From the NCBI GenBank assembly GCA_947498935.1, contig CANMMM010000001.1, forward strand, positions 342,897-406,896: a stretch of DNA of 64,000 nt, given 5' to 3'. The stretch is from an uncultured Aquimarina sp. Its GTDB lineage: Bacteria > Bacteroidota > Bacteroidia > Flavobacteriales > Flavobacteriaceae. Shown one piece after another: positions 38,919 to 48,369 of this stretch (the first letter of the stretch is position 1; each line of letters begins with the position of its first letter). Both the position numbers and the translations under genes were made by a program. Below the pieces are notes generated by a model. The model saw only the letters and a list, made by a program, of their open reading frames with translations, had not been told where the DNA came from and did not search any database.

Positions 38919-39251
38919 ATGAAAAAAAAACTATTTTTCTCCGTTGTTAGTATTTTTATTATAGGTTGTTCTAGTTCAAAGAAATCACACAAAAAAAAGA
39001 TGGATTCTGACACTGAAACTACACTAAGTCAAATAGCTAAAAAGAGATACAACCAAGAATTTGAAAATAAGATTAATGGAATCATCACAAATTACCTCGG
39101 TGTTTCGATTTCATCTATTGCACGATCTGCTGTAACTCCAACTGAAGATGGATACCAATGGCGATTTATGAACGTAAAAACTGGCGAGAATTTCATTGCA
39201 TATTCTGACACTAGTTTATCTTCGGTACACATCGAGAAAAATAGAAATTAA
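38919..39251 (+). CDS. Small putative lipoprotein, function unknown
   Basis: 110 residues with lipobox IFIIGC (Cys near 17), a Ser/Lys-rich linker (SSSKKSHKKKMDSD), then a compact alpha/beta domain with no family I recognise (YNQEFENKINGIITNYL ... ARSAVTPTEDGYQWRFMN). A terminator follows. It appears monocistronic. Confidence 0.7.
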   Translation: MKKKLFFSVVSIFIIGCSSSKKSHKKKMDSDTETTLSQIAKKRYNQEFENKINGIITNYLGVSISSIARSAVTPTEDGYQWRFMNVKTGENFIAYSDTSLSSVHIEKNRN

Positions 39252-39358
39252 TAGATAAGCATCTGTACGGTATGTACAGAAACTATAATATACAAACCAC
39301 TGTATACAATTCGGTTTATTGTATTACAGCTCTTTTTTTACACACACCCAACTCGTAT

Positions 39359-39386
39359 CCCTAGATCATTTTCTAGGGTTTTTTTT
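39359..39386 (+). terminator. Intrinsic terminator of the small lipoprotein gene
   Basis: CCCTAGA and TCTAGGG pair around a 6-base loop and are followed by eight T, 107 bases after the stop. Confidence 0.8.
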
Positions 39387-39419
39387 GATAGTACTATATG
39401 GGTATGCATCTATTTTGCT

Positions 39420-39506
39420 GCGTTAGGGATAGCAGCGGCATCCTTTTTTGTTTTTCAGAAAAAACAAAAAAGATATAGCGTATAGCCCGACCCTTGGGGA
39501 ACGCCC
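39420..39506 (-). repeat. 3'-end structured element, subtype A, copy 3
   Basis: 87 bp on the minus strand, 9 bases behind the polyprenyl synthase stop. GCGTT/AACGC ends are intact. The central stem is TTTTTTGTTTTT with AAAAACAAAAAA (12 bp perfect), where copy 1 has GG/CC; the second pair has changed from G-C to T-A on both arms. Confidence 0.8.
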
Positions 39507-39515
39507 TACTCATCA

Positions 39516-40490
39516 TTACACCGTACGATACATTAATTGCTCTCCAAAAGATTGTAATTGTTGCTTACTAGCTGCTGCTATTGGCAGATCTACTAATACC
39601 TGAAAAGCCTTGTCTGTATAGGTTTGGATGGCTTCTCGTGTTGCTTCTTTAGCTCCTGTATCTTCAAAAATCTGCATTACTGTTTGTATTTTTTCTGCAG
39701 GATCTTCTGGATGCAATGTATACAAGCCTGCTAATTGCTTTTGCTGATTTTCTGTAGCCATTTCCATAGCTTTGAGGTATAGGTAGGTTTTTTTATTTTC
39801 GATAATGTCTCCCCCTACTTGTTTTCCGAAAGTTGCTGGATCACCGAATGCATCTAAATAATCATCTTGCAACTGAAAAGCAATTCCTAATAAACGTCCG
39901 AATTCATACACTGCTTCTTTAGACTCGGTAGTTGCTTGGGCTATTATTGCTCCCATTTGCATGGCTGCCCCTACCAATACTGCTGTTTTATAAGCAATCA
40001 TATGCAGGTACTCGGCGATGGTTACATCTTCGCGGGTTTCGAAATCTACATCGTACTGCTGCCCTTCGCATACTTGCATCGCTGTTTTAGAAAACAACAC
40101 GGTAAGCTCTCTAAACAAATCTCCTTCATACCCCTCAAAACACTGATAAGCATTGATCAACATTGCATCTCCAGACAGAATACCTGTATTGACATCCCAT
40201 TTCTCATGCACTGTTTCTTTGCCTCGCCTAAGTGGTGCAGCATCCATAATATCATCGTGTACTAATGAAAAATTATGAAATACTTCGATCGCTAGTGCTG
40301 CATCCAATGCATTGGTATACGACTCTCCAAAAATCTCGGCAGTCATCAACACCAATACAGGGCGCAATCGCTTTCCGCCTAACTGTAATATATAATCAAT
40401 CGGCTCATAAAGATGTGTTGGCTCTTTAATGATTTGTTGCTCAGATAAATGGCTTATGAAATAGTTTTGGTAATCAGTTATGGTATGCAC
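39516..40490 (-). CDS. Polyprenyl diphosphate synthase (trans, short chain)
   Basis: Condenses isopentenyl diphosphate onto allylic diphosphates, giving FPP or GGPP class products. The first Asp-rich motif is DDIMD at 79-83 followed by LRRG, the second is QDDYLDAFGD near 207-216; GGKRLRP is at 38-44. The 324 residues match the family. It fits with the mevalonate genes at 26.7-29.4 kb as a source of isoprenoids. Exact product length cannot be read safely. Confidence 0.92.
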   Translation of the reverse strand: MHTITDYQNYFISHLSEQQIIKEPTHLYEPIDYILQLGGKRLRPVLVLMTAEIFGESYTNALDAALAIEVFHNFSLVHDDIMDAAPLRRGKETVHEKWDVNTGILSGDAMLINAYQCFEGYEGDLFRELTVLFSKTAMQVCEGQQYDVDFETREDVTIAEYLHMIAYKTAVLVGAAMQMGAIIAQATTESKEAVYEFGRLLGIAFQLQDDYLDAFGDPATFGKQVGGDIIENKKTYLYLKAMEMATENQQKQLAGLYTLHPEDPAEKIQTVMQIFEDTGAKEATREAIQTYTDKAFQVLVDLPIAAASKQQLQSFGEQLMYRTV

Positions 40491-40560
40491 AGTCTGTCCT
40501 TTTGGGCTAAAATACAGTTTTTAGAGGAATATCAAATCTAATCCTTTTGCTGGTTTCATT

Positions 40561-40690
40561 GAAGTGATTGAAACTTTTTTCAATTTGCTATAAAAACGAT
40601 CTTTTGCACCCAAATTTTGCAATTTTTGAGTTCCGTAGCGCTGCTATGCAACAAAAAAATCACTTCATTTTTAAACCAACTTTATACTTC
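40561..40690 (-). repeat. MITE-like element M, copy 5 (shortened)
   Basis: Reverse orientation. The end GAAGTGATTGAAACTTTTTT and the body TATAAAAACGATCTTTTGCA and GTAGCGCTGCTATGCAAC match copy 1; the other end has only a partial AAATCACTTCATTTTTAAAC. Confidence 0.65.
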
Positions 40691-40762
40691 ACTACATAAA
40701 AAAAATACAAATGATGCATATCATACCCAAAACAGTTGCTATGTTAAATAAAAGCAAAAACC

Positions 40763-40794
40763 AAGGAAACTTTTAATGTTTCTAAAGTTTCCTT
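40763..40794. promoter_or_regulatory. Palindrome upstream of tetR, candidate operator
   Basis: AAGGAAACTTT and AAAGTTTCCTT form an 11-bp perfect dyad with a 10-base centre, which itself holds another GTTTC, so GGAAAC half-sites repeat. It lies 115 bases before the TetR gene of the efflux operon. It could be the operator of that regulator or a terminator-like stem; no T-run is present. Confidence 0.45.
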
Positions 40795-40909
40795 ACTACT
40801 TTTACATCATAATTCCTCTAATTAATGAAATAGTATTCTAAAAAAAGTTTTGATACTTAGTGGAATTCGTACAGACAAATTACATGTGCCCCAATAACAA
40901 TACAAACAC

Positions 40910-41506
40910 ATGAAAGAAAAGATAATCGAAAAGGCAAATGACCTTTTTCTAAACTTAGGTTTTAAGAGTGTAACGATGGATGATTTAGCCTCTGAAATGG
41001 GGATTTCTAAAAAAACCATCTATGCGCATTTTAAAAATAAAACAAAGCTGATAGAAGCCACTACAGAACACCTATTCTGCACCATCAGCGATGGAATCAG
41101 CACTATTTTAGAAGAACAACACAACCCTATAGAAGAACTGTTTTTGATCAAGGCATTTGTGATTCAAAACCTAAAAGATGAAAAAACATCTCCCCAGTAT
41201 CAACTCCAAAAATATTATCCAAAAATACATGCTACTTTGAAGATAAAGCAATTTGATGTGTTCCAGCAATGCGTGATCGAAAATCTACAACGTGGTATTG
41301 CTTCTGGTGTTTTTAGAGACAGCATCGATACCGCATTTATCTCTCGCATTTATTTTACAGGAATGGTGGGTATTAAAGACCAGGAAATGTTCCCTTTACA
41401 AACGTTTCCTATCAAAAAATTAATGAGTGACTATCTTGAATATCATATTCGTGGTATCGCCACGGAAAAAGGACTTCAAATTCTAAACAATCTAATAAAC
41501 AAGTAA
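40910..41506 (+). CDS. TetR-family transcriptional regulator
   Basis: 198 residues: N-terminal helix-turn-helix (about 8-50, with TMDDLASEMGISKKTIYAHF near 24-43) and an all-helical ligand domain. It stands 6 bases before the tolC-type gene and most likely represses this efflux operon, including itself; the palindrome at 40763-40794 is a candidate target. The inducer is unknown. Confidence 0.92.
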   Translation: MKEKIIEKANDLFLNLGFKSVTMDDLASEMGISKKTIYAHFKNKTKLIEATTEHLFCTISDGISTILEEQHNPIEELFLIKAFVIQNLKDEKTSPQYQLQKYYPKIHATLKIKQFDVFQQCVIENLQRGIASGVFRDSIDTAFISRIYFTGMVGIKDQEMFPLQTFPIKKLMSDYLEYHIRGIATEKGLQILNNLINK

Positions 41507-41512
41507 TACATT

Positions 41513-42949
41513 ATGAGACGTACCTCTTGGTTTTTATGTTTCTATAGCCTTTTTACACTGTATACTTTTGCACAAGAGCAGCCCAAAGCTGCACAGTATA
41601 CGTTTTCGTTAGACGAGGCTATCGAATTTGCACTAAAAAACAGCTATCAATCTATCAATGCCCGACGCGATGTAGCGAAGGCACTACAGAGAAAATGGGA
41701 AACTACTGCTGCTGGTCTACCGCAACTTAACGCTGCTATAGACTATCAAAATCAGTTAAAACAGCCTGTTTCTTTTCTGCCTGCTGCTGCATTTGACCCT
41801 TTTAATCAGATTCGGAATCTAGATCAATTTTATGACGTAACTACGAATGCTAGCAATACGCCTATACCGGCTCAACCGGGACCTGATGATTTTATACCGA
41901 TTGTGTTTAGCCCACAACAGCAACTATCCGCCACAGCTACACTCACACAATTGCTATTCGATGGTTCTTATTTAGTAGGATTAGAAGCAGCTAAAAGCTT
42001 TTTAGAATACACCTATAATTCTGAAGAAAAAGCACAACTAGCTGTTAGAAAAAGTGTGATCAATGCCTATGGTAGCGTACTCGTAGCTACAGAAAGTGTA
42101 CAGATATTAGAAAAAAATAAAGCTACACTACAGCAAAACTACAAAGAAGCACAAAAGATACTCGATAATGGATTGACGGAAGAGGAAGATGTAGAACAAT
42201 TACAAATCACCTTGCTACAGATTACCAATCAGCTCAATAATGCAGTACGGCTTCAAAAAATTGCGCTACAGATGTTTAACCTTACCATCGGGGTAGATGT
42301 GGCTACAGACACTATATTAAATGACACCTTAGACGCCTTAGCGACTAAAAACATCGACCCTACTGCTGGTACACAGCCTTTTATCATCGAAAATAATATC
42401 GATTATAAGTTAGGATACTTATTGACAGAGCAACGTAGATTAGAGCTAAAACTAGAAAAAAGTCGTGCCTTACCTTCGCTATCTGCTTTTCTAAACTATG
42501 GTACGCAAGCCAATGGTAACTCCTTTACGTTTCTAGAGAGTGAGCATCCTTGGTTTCAGTCCTCTATCTTAGGAGTACAATTAAACATCCCGATCTTTAG
42601 CTCATTAGGTAGAACTGCCAAAACCAAGCAAGCACGTATCGCACTAGAACAAGCGAATACTAGTTTCATTGAAGCGCAACAGCAAATCCAATTACAATAT
42701 AATAATGCCCTGAGCGATTATCAACTGGCTGTAGAGACACTAGCGACCACTCGACAGAACCTAACGCTAGCAGAACGGATCGAACATAAAAATCAGATCA
42801 AATACAAAGAAGGGTTAGCGACTAGCTTTGAGCTCCGCCAAGCGCAATTACAGTTGTACAATGTACAGCAGGAGGTCCTACAGGCCATGCTAGCCATCAT
42901 TACTAAAAAAACAGACCTAACACAAATCATCAATACACCTAATCCATAA
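41513..42949 (+). CDS. TolC-family outer-membrane efflux protein
   Basis: Outer-membrane channel of the tripartite pump. A signal peptide (about 1-20) precedes two repeats of the OEP domain with long Gln/Ala/Leu-rich coiled-coil helices (for example KALQRKWETTAAGLPQLNA and QANTSFIEAQQQIQLQY). 478 residues fit. It is transcribed with the regulator before and the adaptor behind (83-base gap). Confidence 0.92.
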   Translation: MRRTSWFLCFYSLFTLYTFAQEQPKAAQYTFSLDEAIEFALKNSYQSINARRDVAKALQRKWETTAAGLPQLNAAIDYQNQLKQPVSFLPAAAFDPFNQIRNLDQFYDVTTNASNTPIPAQPGPDDFIPIVFSPQQQLSATATLTQLLFDGSYLVGLEAAKSFLEYTYNSEEKAQLAVRKSVINAYGSVLVATESVQILEKNKATLQQNYKEAQKILDNGLTEEEDVEQLQITLLQITNQLNNAVRLQKIALQMFNLTIGVDVATDTILNDTLDALATKNIDPTAGTQPFIIENNIDYKLGYLLTEQRRLELKLEKSRALPSLSAFLNYGTQANGNSFTFLESEHPWFQSSILGVQLNIPIFSSLGRTAKTKQARIALEQANTSFIEAQQQIQLQYNNALSDYQLAVETLATTRQNLTLAERIEHKNQIKYKEGLATSFELRQAQLQLYNVQQEVLQAMLAIITKKTDLTQIINTPNP

Positions 42950-43032
42950 TTCAATTCATTATAGTTTGCATACCCGATAGCGCAGCTACAAATGCGTACC
43001 AAACAATTAAAAAACGACAAAACAACAAACAA

Positions 43033-44199
43033 ATGAAAAAAATATTCACCCTTGCATGCATCTCACTTCTTGTTGCTTCTTGTGGCAAGAAAGAGACTGT
43101 ATCCATCGATACTGTAATTGAAGAAGGTAATCTAGCTACCATTCGATCCAAGAGAACCGAAATCGTACAAGAACAACAAGAAATCGCTGCGAAATTAGCA
43201 CAACTAGATGCAGCGATTGCCAAACTAGATAGTGTAAAAAAACTACCACTAGTAACCACATATATTGCCAAAGACACCTTGTTTACACATTACCTAGAAT
43301 TGCAAGGAAATGTAGCTACCAAAAAAAATATCGTCCTCTATCCAGAAATGGGAGGCACTTTGATCAAGGTATATGTTAAGGAAGGACAACGCGTAGCGAA
43401 AGGACAAACATTGGCTAGTATAGATGACGGAGGATTGAGCCAGCAAGTAGCACAGCTAGAAGTACAAGCAGCACTAGCCAAAACCACGTTTGAAAGACAG
43501 CAAAAGTTATGGGATCAGAAAATTGGTTCTGAAATTCAGTTCCTACAGTCCAAAGCTAGCTATGAAGCACAGCAGAATGCTGTAAGCCAACTAAAAAAAC
43601 AATTGGCCAAAGCTACGATTACCGCTCCTTTTTCGGGCATCATAGATGATGTGATTACGGAACAAGGTAGCATTGTAGCCCCTGGGCAAAACCCACTGAT
43701 CCGTATCGTTAATCTAGATCAGATGTACATCGAAACAGAAGTTCCTGAAAGTTATATCCCTTATATTACTAAAGGAAAAGAAGTACAGGTATACTTCCCA
43801 GTACTAGGTAGCACCATCGCTACCAAGGTACGACAAGTGGGGAATTACATCAATCCTAATAATCGATCTTTTACCGTAGAAGTAGCGATCCCTAATAAAG
43901 AAGGTACGATTAAACCCAACCTTACTGCTAAGGTACGTATCAATGACTACACTAATGAAAAAGCAATTCTAATCCCACAAAGTATCATTTCAGAGAATGC
44001 AGATGGAGATCAATATACCTATGTTACTGCCTCCAAAGATGCTGATAACATCGCTACTGCCAAAAAAGTGATTGTGCAAACAGGGAAGACGAAAGGAGAT
44101 TACATAGAGATCCTCAAAGGACTGCAACACGGAGATGCCTTGATTAGCGAAGGTGCCAGAAGTGTAAAAGACGGACAAAAAGTAGAAATCATAAACTAA
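43033..44199 (+). CDS. RND efflux periplasmic adaptor (membrane fusion) lipoprotein
   Basis: Links inner-membrane RND pump and TolC channel. A lipobox LLVASC (Cys17) anchors it; a coiled coil with charged heptads follows (about 30-65), then the biotinyl-lipoyl-like half motifs (GGTLIKVYVKEGQRVAKGQTLASID near 110-134), hairpin helices, and the beta-barrel with TITAPFSGIIDDV near 195. 388 residues fit. The pump gene starts 3 bases behind. Confidence 0.93.
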   Translation: MKKIFTLACISLLVASCGKKETVSIDTVIEEGNLATIRSKRTEIVQEQQEIAAKLAQLDAAIAKLDSVKKLPLVTTYIAKDTLFTHYLELQGNVATKKNIVLYPEMGGTLIKVYVKEGQRVAKGQTLASIDDGGLSQQVAQLEVQAALAKTTFERQQKLWDQKIGSEIQFLQSKASYEAQQNAVSQLKKQLAKATITAPFSGIIDDVITEQGSIVAPGQNPLIRIVNLDQMYIETEVPESYIPYITKGKEVQVYFPVLGSTIATKVRQVGNYINPNNRSFTVEVAIPNKEGTIKPNLTAKVRINDYTNEKAILIPQSIISENADGDQYTYVTASKDADNIATAKKVIVQTGKTKGDYIEILKGLQHGDALISEGARSVKDGQKVEIIN

Positions 44200-44202
44200 T
44201 CG

Positions 44203-47200
44203 ATGATGGCAAATACGAATAATAAAAAAGTAGACAAAGAGTTTCGATTGGCCTCTTGGTCTATCGATAATAAGACCACCATCTATGTGATGATGGCGAT
44301 CTTCTTCGTGCTGGGACTATCGGCGTATATGTCCATGCCCCGAGAGAATTTTCCAGAAATCAACGAGACCAAAATCTATATCAGTGTGTTATATCCCGGA
44401 AATACCTCCGAGGATATCGAGCGATTGATTGTAGACCCACTCGAAGACAAACTAAAGAATGTAAGTAATGTCGTAGAAATCACCTCTACCTCTCAGGAAG
44501 ACTACGGAATATTAGTCGTAGAATTCGACGAAGAACTGTCTGTAGCCGCTGCCAAACAAAAGGTAAAAGACGAGGTAGATACCGAAACATCCAGCGAAGA
44601 CTGGCCGACTTTTAATGGTGCTAAAGTAGAACCCAATGTATTCGACCTCAGTATCTCTGAAGAAACGCCCATTATGAACATCAACATTACAGGAGACTAT
44701 CCTGTACAGCGATTAAAAGAATATGGGGAATACCTAGAAGATGAGATCGAAGACCTAAAAGAAATCAAAGGGGTAGACATCCGAGGAGCACAAGAAAAAG
44801 AAATCGAAGTGGCCGTAGACATTTATAAAATGATGGCTGCCAAAGTTAGTTTTGATGACATCCTCAATACCATCAGAAGTGGAAATGTAACCATGTCTGC
44901 GGGTAATATGATTACTAGCGGACAGCGTAGAACCATCCGAATCCTTGGCGAAATCAATACTCCTTCGGAACTGAATAACTTTGTCGTAAAAACACTTAAT
45001 GGCCCTGTGTATCTACGTGATATTGCCACAGTACGCTTTAAAGAAGAGGAAAAAACTACCTATGCCCGAGAGTTTGGAGACAATGTAGTGATGCTCGAAG
45101 TCAAAAAACGCTCTGGAAAAAACATGGTCGAAGCCGCTGATAAAATCCGTGCTATAGTTGCCGATGCCAAAGCCGATGTATTCCCTACAGACCTCAATAT
45201 CAGTATCACTAATGACCAATCATCTAAAACGATCAATCAAGTAGATGATCTGGTAAACAATATCATCTTTGGAATCATTCTAGTAGTAGGCGTATTGATG
45301 TTTTTCTTAGGCTTTAGAAACGCACTCTTTGTAGGATTTGCTATCCCTATGACGATGTTTATGTCCTTTATGATTCTATCACTAATGGGCTTTACGATGA
45401 ACACCATGATCCTCTTTGCCCTTATTATGGGACTTGGAATGCTGGTGGATAACGGGATTGTAGTAGTCGAAAACGTATACCGCCTTATGGAAGAAGAAGG
45501 GATGTCGCGCATAGAAGCAGCTAAAAAAGGAATCGGAGAAATCGCATTTCCTATCATCATCTCTACCCTGACTACCGTAGCAGCTTTCGTACCGCTAGGA
45601 ATGTGGCCGGGTGTCATGGGACAATTCATGGTATACTTCCCCAAAACACTCTCCGTAGTACTTGGTTCTTCATTATTTGTCGCTATCTTTTTTAACTCCA
45701 TGCTCGTTTCTAAGTTTATGGATATTAGCGAAAAAGTATTAAGTGTCAAACAACTGATCCGTATTACCCTTATTTTAGGAGGGTTTGGAGGATTTATCTT
45801 ACTCGTTGGAGGCCCCGTTAGAGGACTCGGTACCCTAATGTTCGTTACTGCTTTTATGTTCTGGATCTATAAGTACTTCCTCAAAAGAATGGCTACTTAT
45901 TTCCAAAATAAAATATTAGTCGCCTTAGAAAACAGTTACCAGCGCTTCCTCACCTTTGCGCTAAAAGGATGGAGATCCTACGGCTTTGTCATCGGTACTT
46001 TTGTACTGCTATTCGTAGTCTTCGGAATGTTTGGTGCCTCTGTGGGTAGCCAGCGTACCAAAATAGAATTCTTTCCAGACAATAAGCCCAATCAGATCAT
46101 TGTCTACATCGAATATCCACAGGGAACTGACATTCAGAAAACCAATGCCATTACCCACGATATCGAAAAAAGAGTCTATGCCGTACTCAATAATACTGAG
46201 TACCTAGAAGGCGATGGACATAACTTCTTAGTAGAGTCTGCCGTATCTCAGGTCGGTGAAGGCGCAGGTAATCCACAAACCGATGGAGGTAGTGCTGCCG
46301 AGATGCCGCATCGTGCCAAGGTCATTGCAGCGATGCGAGAATACAAATTCCGTAATGGCAAGGATTCTGAAGTACTGCGATTCAAAGTACAAGAAGCGCT
46401 GAAAGGGATTTACCCAGGCGTCGCTATTTCTGTAGAAAAAGATGCTGTAGGCCCGCCTGCAGGATATCCTATCAATATAGAAATCGAAGGAAAAGATTAC
46501 GATCAGCTGATCAATGTAGCAGAACAAATGCGGAATTTTATCAACGAAAAAAACATTCCCGGTATCGAAGAGCTTAAAATCGATGTCAATAAAGGCAAAC
46601 CTGCCATGCAGGTAGTCGTAGACCGACAAAAAGCAGGAGAACTAGGAGTATCTGCTGGGCAAGTGGGGAATCAATTGCGCCGTTCGATTTTTGGAGAAAA
46701 AGCAGGCATCTATAAAAAAGATGGCGAAGACTATGACATCTATGTACGTTTTGACAAAGACATTCGTTATAACACCAGCGCCCTCTTTAATCAGAATATT
46801 ACATTTAGAGACCCTGCTACAGGTCGTCTTAAAGAAATCCCTGTAGCCGCAGTAGCCAACCAACAAAACACTTCTTCCTTTAGTGCTATTAAGCACAAGG
46901 ATACCAAGCGTGTCGTAACCGTGTACTCTGGCCTACAACCTGGTTTTACCGATGCCTCAGCTATTGTCACTCAGATACAACGAGAAATGAATAGCTTCCA
47001 GCAATTGCCTAAAGGAGTTAAGATTGATTATACTGGGCAGATCGAAGAGCAGAACAAGCAAATGGCATTCCTCATGGGGGCATTTTTTGCAGGACTAGGA
47101 CTCATCATGCTGATCCTTATCTTCCAGTTCAGTTCCATCTCCAAACCTACCATTATCATGATTGCTATTTTCCTGAGCTTTATCGGAGTTTTCGGAGGAA

Positions 47201-47739
47201 TCCTAATCACAGGAGCGCCTTTCGTGATTATGATGACGATGATGGGGATCATATCCCTAGCAGGAATCGTAGTAAACAATGGAGTGGTATTACTAGACTA
47301 CACCCAATTACTCATCGATCGTAGATCAGTAGCCTTAGCACTTCCAGAAAAAGCCTTATTGCCCAATGAAGAAGTCATGCAACTGATTGTCAAAGGAGGG
47401 AAAGCACGACTACGCCCCGTAATCCTGACTGCGATCACTACCGTACTAGGATTGATCCCGCTCGCCATAGGATTTAACATCGATTTCTTTTCATTGTTTG
47501 CTACCCTAGACCCTAAAATCTATATCGGTGGAGACAATGTTATTTTCTGGGGACCACTCGCATGGGCCGTAATTTATGGACTGGTCATTGCTACCTTCCT
47601 TACCCTGATCATCGTACCCTGTCTATTCTACATTGTACATAGAATCAAAGTACGTTTCAGTCGAAAAAAAGCAATCGCCGAAACACCCCCTTCTACGGAT
47701 AATCCATCAGAAGAAATAGCAGTCGCAGGAGTATCCTAA
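44203..47739 (+). CDS. RND-type efflux transporter permease
   Basis: Proton-driven inner-membrane pump, 1178 residues with 12 membrane helices in two halves and two large periplasmic domains. MSMPRENFPEINETKIYISVLYPG near residues 45-68 is typical, as are LGMLVDNGIVVVENVYRLME near 405-424 with the proton-relay Asp, and the second-half motif GIVVNNGVVLLDY near 1023. It is longer than AcrB by an extra cytoplasmic and membrane stretch around 515-580. Two ATGs (44203, 44206) are possible starts. Substrate unknown; drugs, bile-like compounds or metabolites are possible. Confidence 0.94.
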   Translation: MMANTNNKKVDKEFRLASWSIDNKTTIYVMMAIFFVLGLSAYMSMPRENFPEINETKIYISVLYPGNTSEDIERLIVDPLEDKLKNVSNVVEITSTSQEDYGILVVEFDEELSVAAAKQKVKDEVDTETSSEDWPTFNGAKVEPNVFDLSISEETPIMNINITGDYPVQRLKEYGEYLEDEIEDLKEIKGVDIRGAQEKEIEVAVDIYKMMAAKVSFDDILNTIRSGNVTMSAGNMITSGQRRTIRILGEINTPSELNNFVVKTLNGPVYLRDIATVRFKEEEKTTYAREFGDNVVMLEVKKRSGKNMVEAADKIRAIVADAKADVFPTDLNISITNDQSSKTINQVDDLVNNIIFGIILVVGVLMFFLGFRNALFVGFAIPMTMFMSFMILSLMGFTMNTMILFALIMGLGMLVDNGIVVVENVYRLMEEEGMSRIEAAKKGIGEIAFPIIISTLTTVAAFVPLGMWPGVMGQFMVYFPKTLSVVLGSSLFVAIFFNSMLVSKFMDISEKVLSVKQLIRITLILGGFGGFILLVGGPVRGLGTLMFVTAFMFWIYKYFLKRMATYFQNKILVALENSYQRFLTFALKGWRSYGFVIGTFVLLFVVFGMFGASVGSQRTKIEFFPDNKPNQIIVYIEYPQGTDIQKTNAITHDIEKRVYAVLNNTEYLEGDGHNFLVESAVSQVGEGAGNPQTDGGSAAEMPHRAKVIAAMREYKFRNGKDSEVLRFKVQEALKGIYPGVAISVEKDAVGPPAGYPINIEIEGKDYDQLINVAEQMRNFINEKNIPGIEELKIDVNKGKPAMQVVVDRQKAGELGVSAGQVGNQLRRSIFGEKAGIYKKDGEDYDIYVRFDKDIRYNTSALFNQNITFRDPATGRLKEIPVAAVANQQNTSSFSAIKHKDTKRVVTVYSGLQPGFTDASAIVTQIQREMNSFQQLPKGVKIDYTGQIEEQNKQMAFLMGAFFAGLGLIMLILIFQFSSISKPTIIMIAIFLSFIGVFGGILITGAPFVIMMTMMGIISLAGIVVNNGVVLLDYTQLLIDRRSVALALPEKALLPNEEVMQLIVKGGKARLRPVILTAITTVLGLIPLAIGFNIDFFSLFATLDPKIYIGGDNVIFWGPLAWAVIYGLVIATFLTLIIVPCLFYIVHRIKVRFSRKKAIAETPPSTDNPSEEIAVAGVS

Positions 47740-47761
47740 CACTGTGTCTATATACAATCCC

Positions 47762-47800
47762 AAAAGCGCGTGATGGTTCTTATGATCATCACGCGCTTTT
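47762..47800 (+). terminator. Intrinsic terminator of the efflux operon
   Basis: AAAAGCGCGTGATG and CATCACGCGCTTTT form a perfect 14-bp stem with an 11-base loop, 22 bases after the RND stop. Confidence 0.85.
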
Positions 47801-47833
47801 GTCATATATAAAGTTGTAGACTATCTATATTTT

Positions 47834-47923
47834 GGGCGTTACCACAAGGGTCGGGCTATCCGTTCCAATTCCTCGCCCCTCCTATCCTCGGGGCTGTGGG
47901 ATTTCCACTGCTATCCCTAACGC
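47834..47923 (+). repeat. 3'-end structured element, subtype B, copy 2
   Basis: 90 bp on the plus strand, 94 bases behind the RND stop and after its terminator. The inner hairpin is GCCCC (47875-47879) with GGGGC (47890-47894), perfect 5 bp over a 10-base loop. Ends GCGTT/AACGC pair. Confidence 0.8.
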
Positions 47924-48219
47924 GGAAAAGCATTAGCTGATAAACAGAGAACACTTTTTAGTATATGGTTTTATTAGCAAAAAATGATCAAATTCATACT
48001 TTCTTGTTGGCTTGTACACTTCAACCTTGTAAATCAGAACCAACATAATTAAAAACTGAAATCAAACGCAAGCAAGATTCAGTAAATCCTCTATAACAAT
48101 GCATGTCACCATAAGCCACTAAATACCAAATTCTTAACCAAGAAAACAGAAAATACATTTCAAATTTGATTAGTTTGATTAGATTGTCAAAAAATAATTA
48201 TAAACAAAAATTAATTATC

Positions 48220-48369
48220 ATGAAAAATGTATTATTGATCAGTGTTTTCACACTAGGTATGTTAAATTTTATATCTTGTGAGAATGACACACAGGAAGAA
48301 TTAAGCGAATTAGAAAGCTTAGAAAAAATAAGTATAGATAAAGATGAAATCGAAAAAATCGACACCTAA
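48220..48369 (+). CDS. 49-residue secreted lipoprotein-like peptide
   Basis: Start taken at ATG 48220, which begins a signal sequence MKNVLLISVFTLGMLNF ending in lipobox FISC (Cys20). The remaining 29 residues are highly acidic and Leu/Ile-rich (NDTQEELSELESLEKISIDK), with no domain. The next gene starts inside it (26-base overlap), implying translational coupling. Function unknown; similar acidic mini-lipoproteins are, to my memory, common in Flavobacteriia. Confidence 0.65.
   Translation: MKNVLLISVFTLGMLNFISCENDTQEELSELESLEKISIDKDEIEKIDT

Larger units (their letters stand above)
40491..40909. other. Divergent spacer before tetR (419 bases)
   Basis: MITE-like copy 5 (40561-40690) and a strong palindrome (40763-40794). 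No gene. Confidence 0.55.
47740..48219. other. Spacer behind the efflux operon (480 bases)
   Basis: Efflux terminator, structured element B copy 2 (47834-47923), then about 300 AT-rich bases with no recognised feature. Confidence 0.5.

Noticed and set aside
39420..39506. A tRNA or tmRNA gene in the structured repeat elements
   Set aside because: Despite paired ends, there is no acceptor CCA, T-arm GTTC or D-arm pattern.
45237..45749. A 170-codon minus-strand open frame opposite the RND pump, and similar ones opposite mreB and the S41 protease
   Set aside because: All lie inside conserved genes and have biased, domain-free translations.
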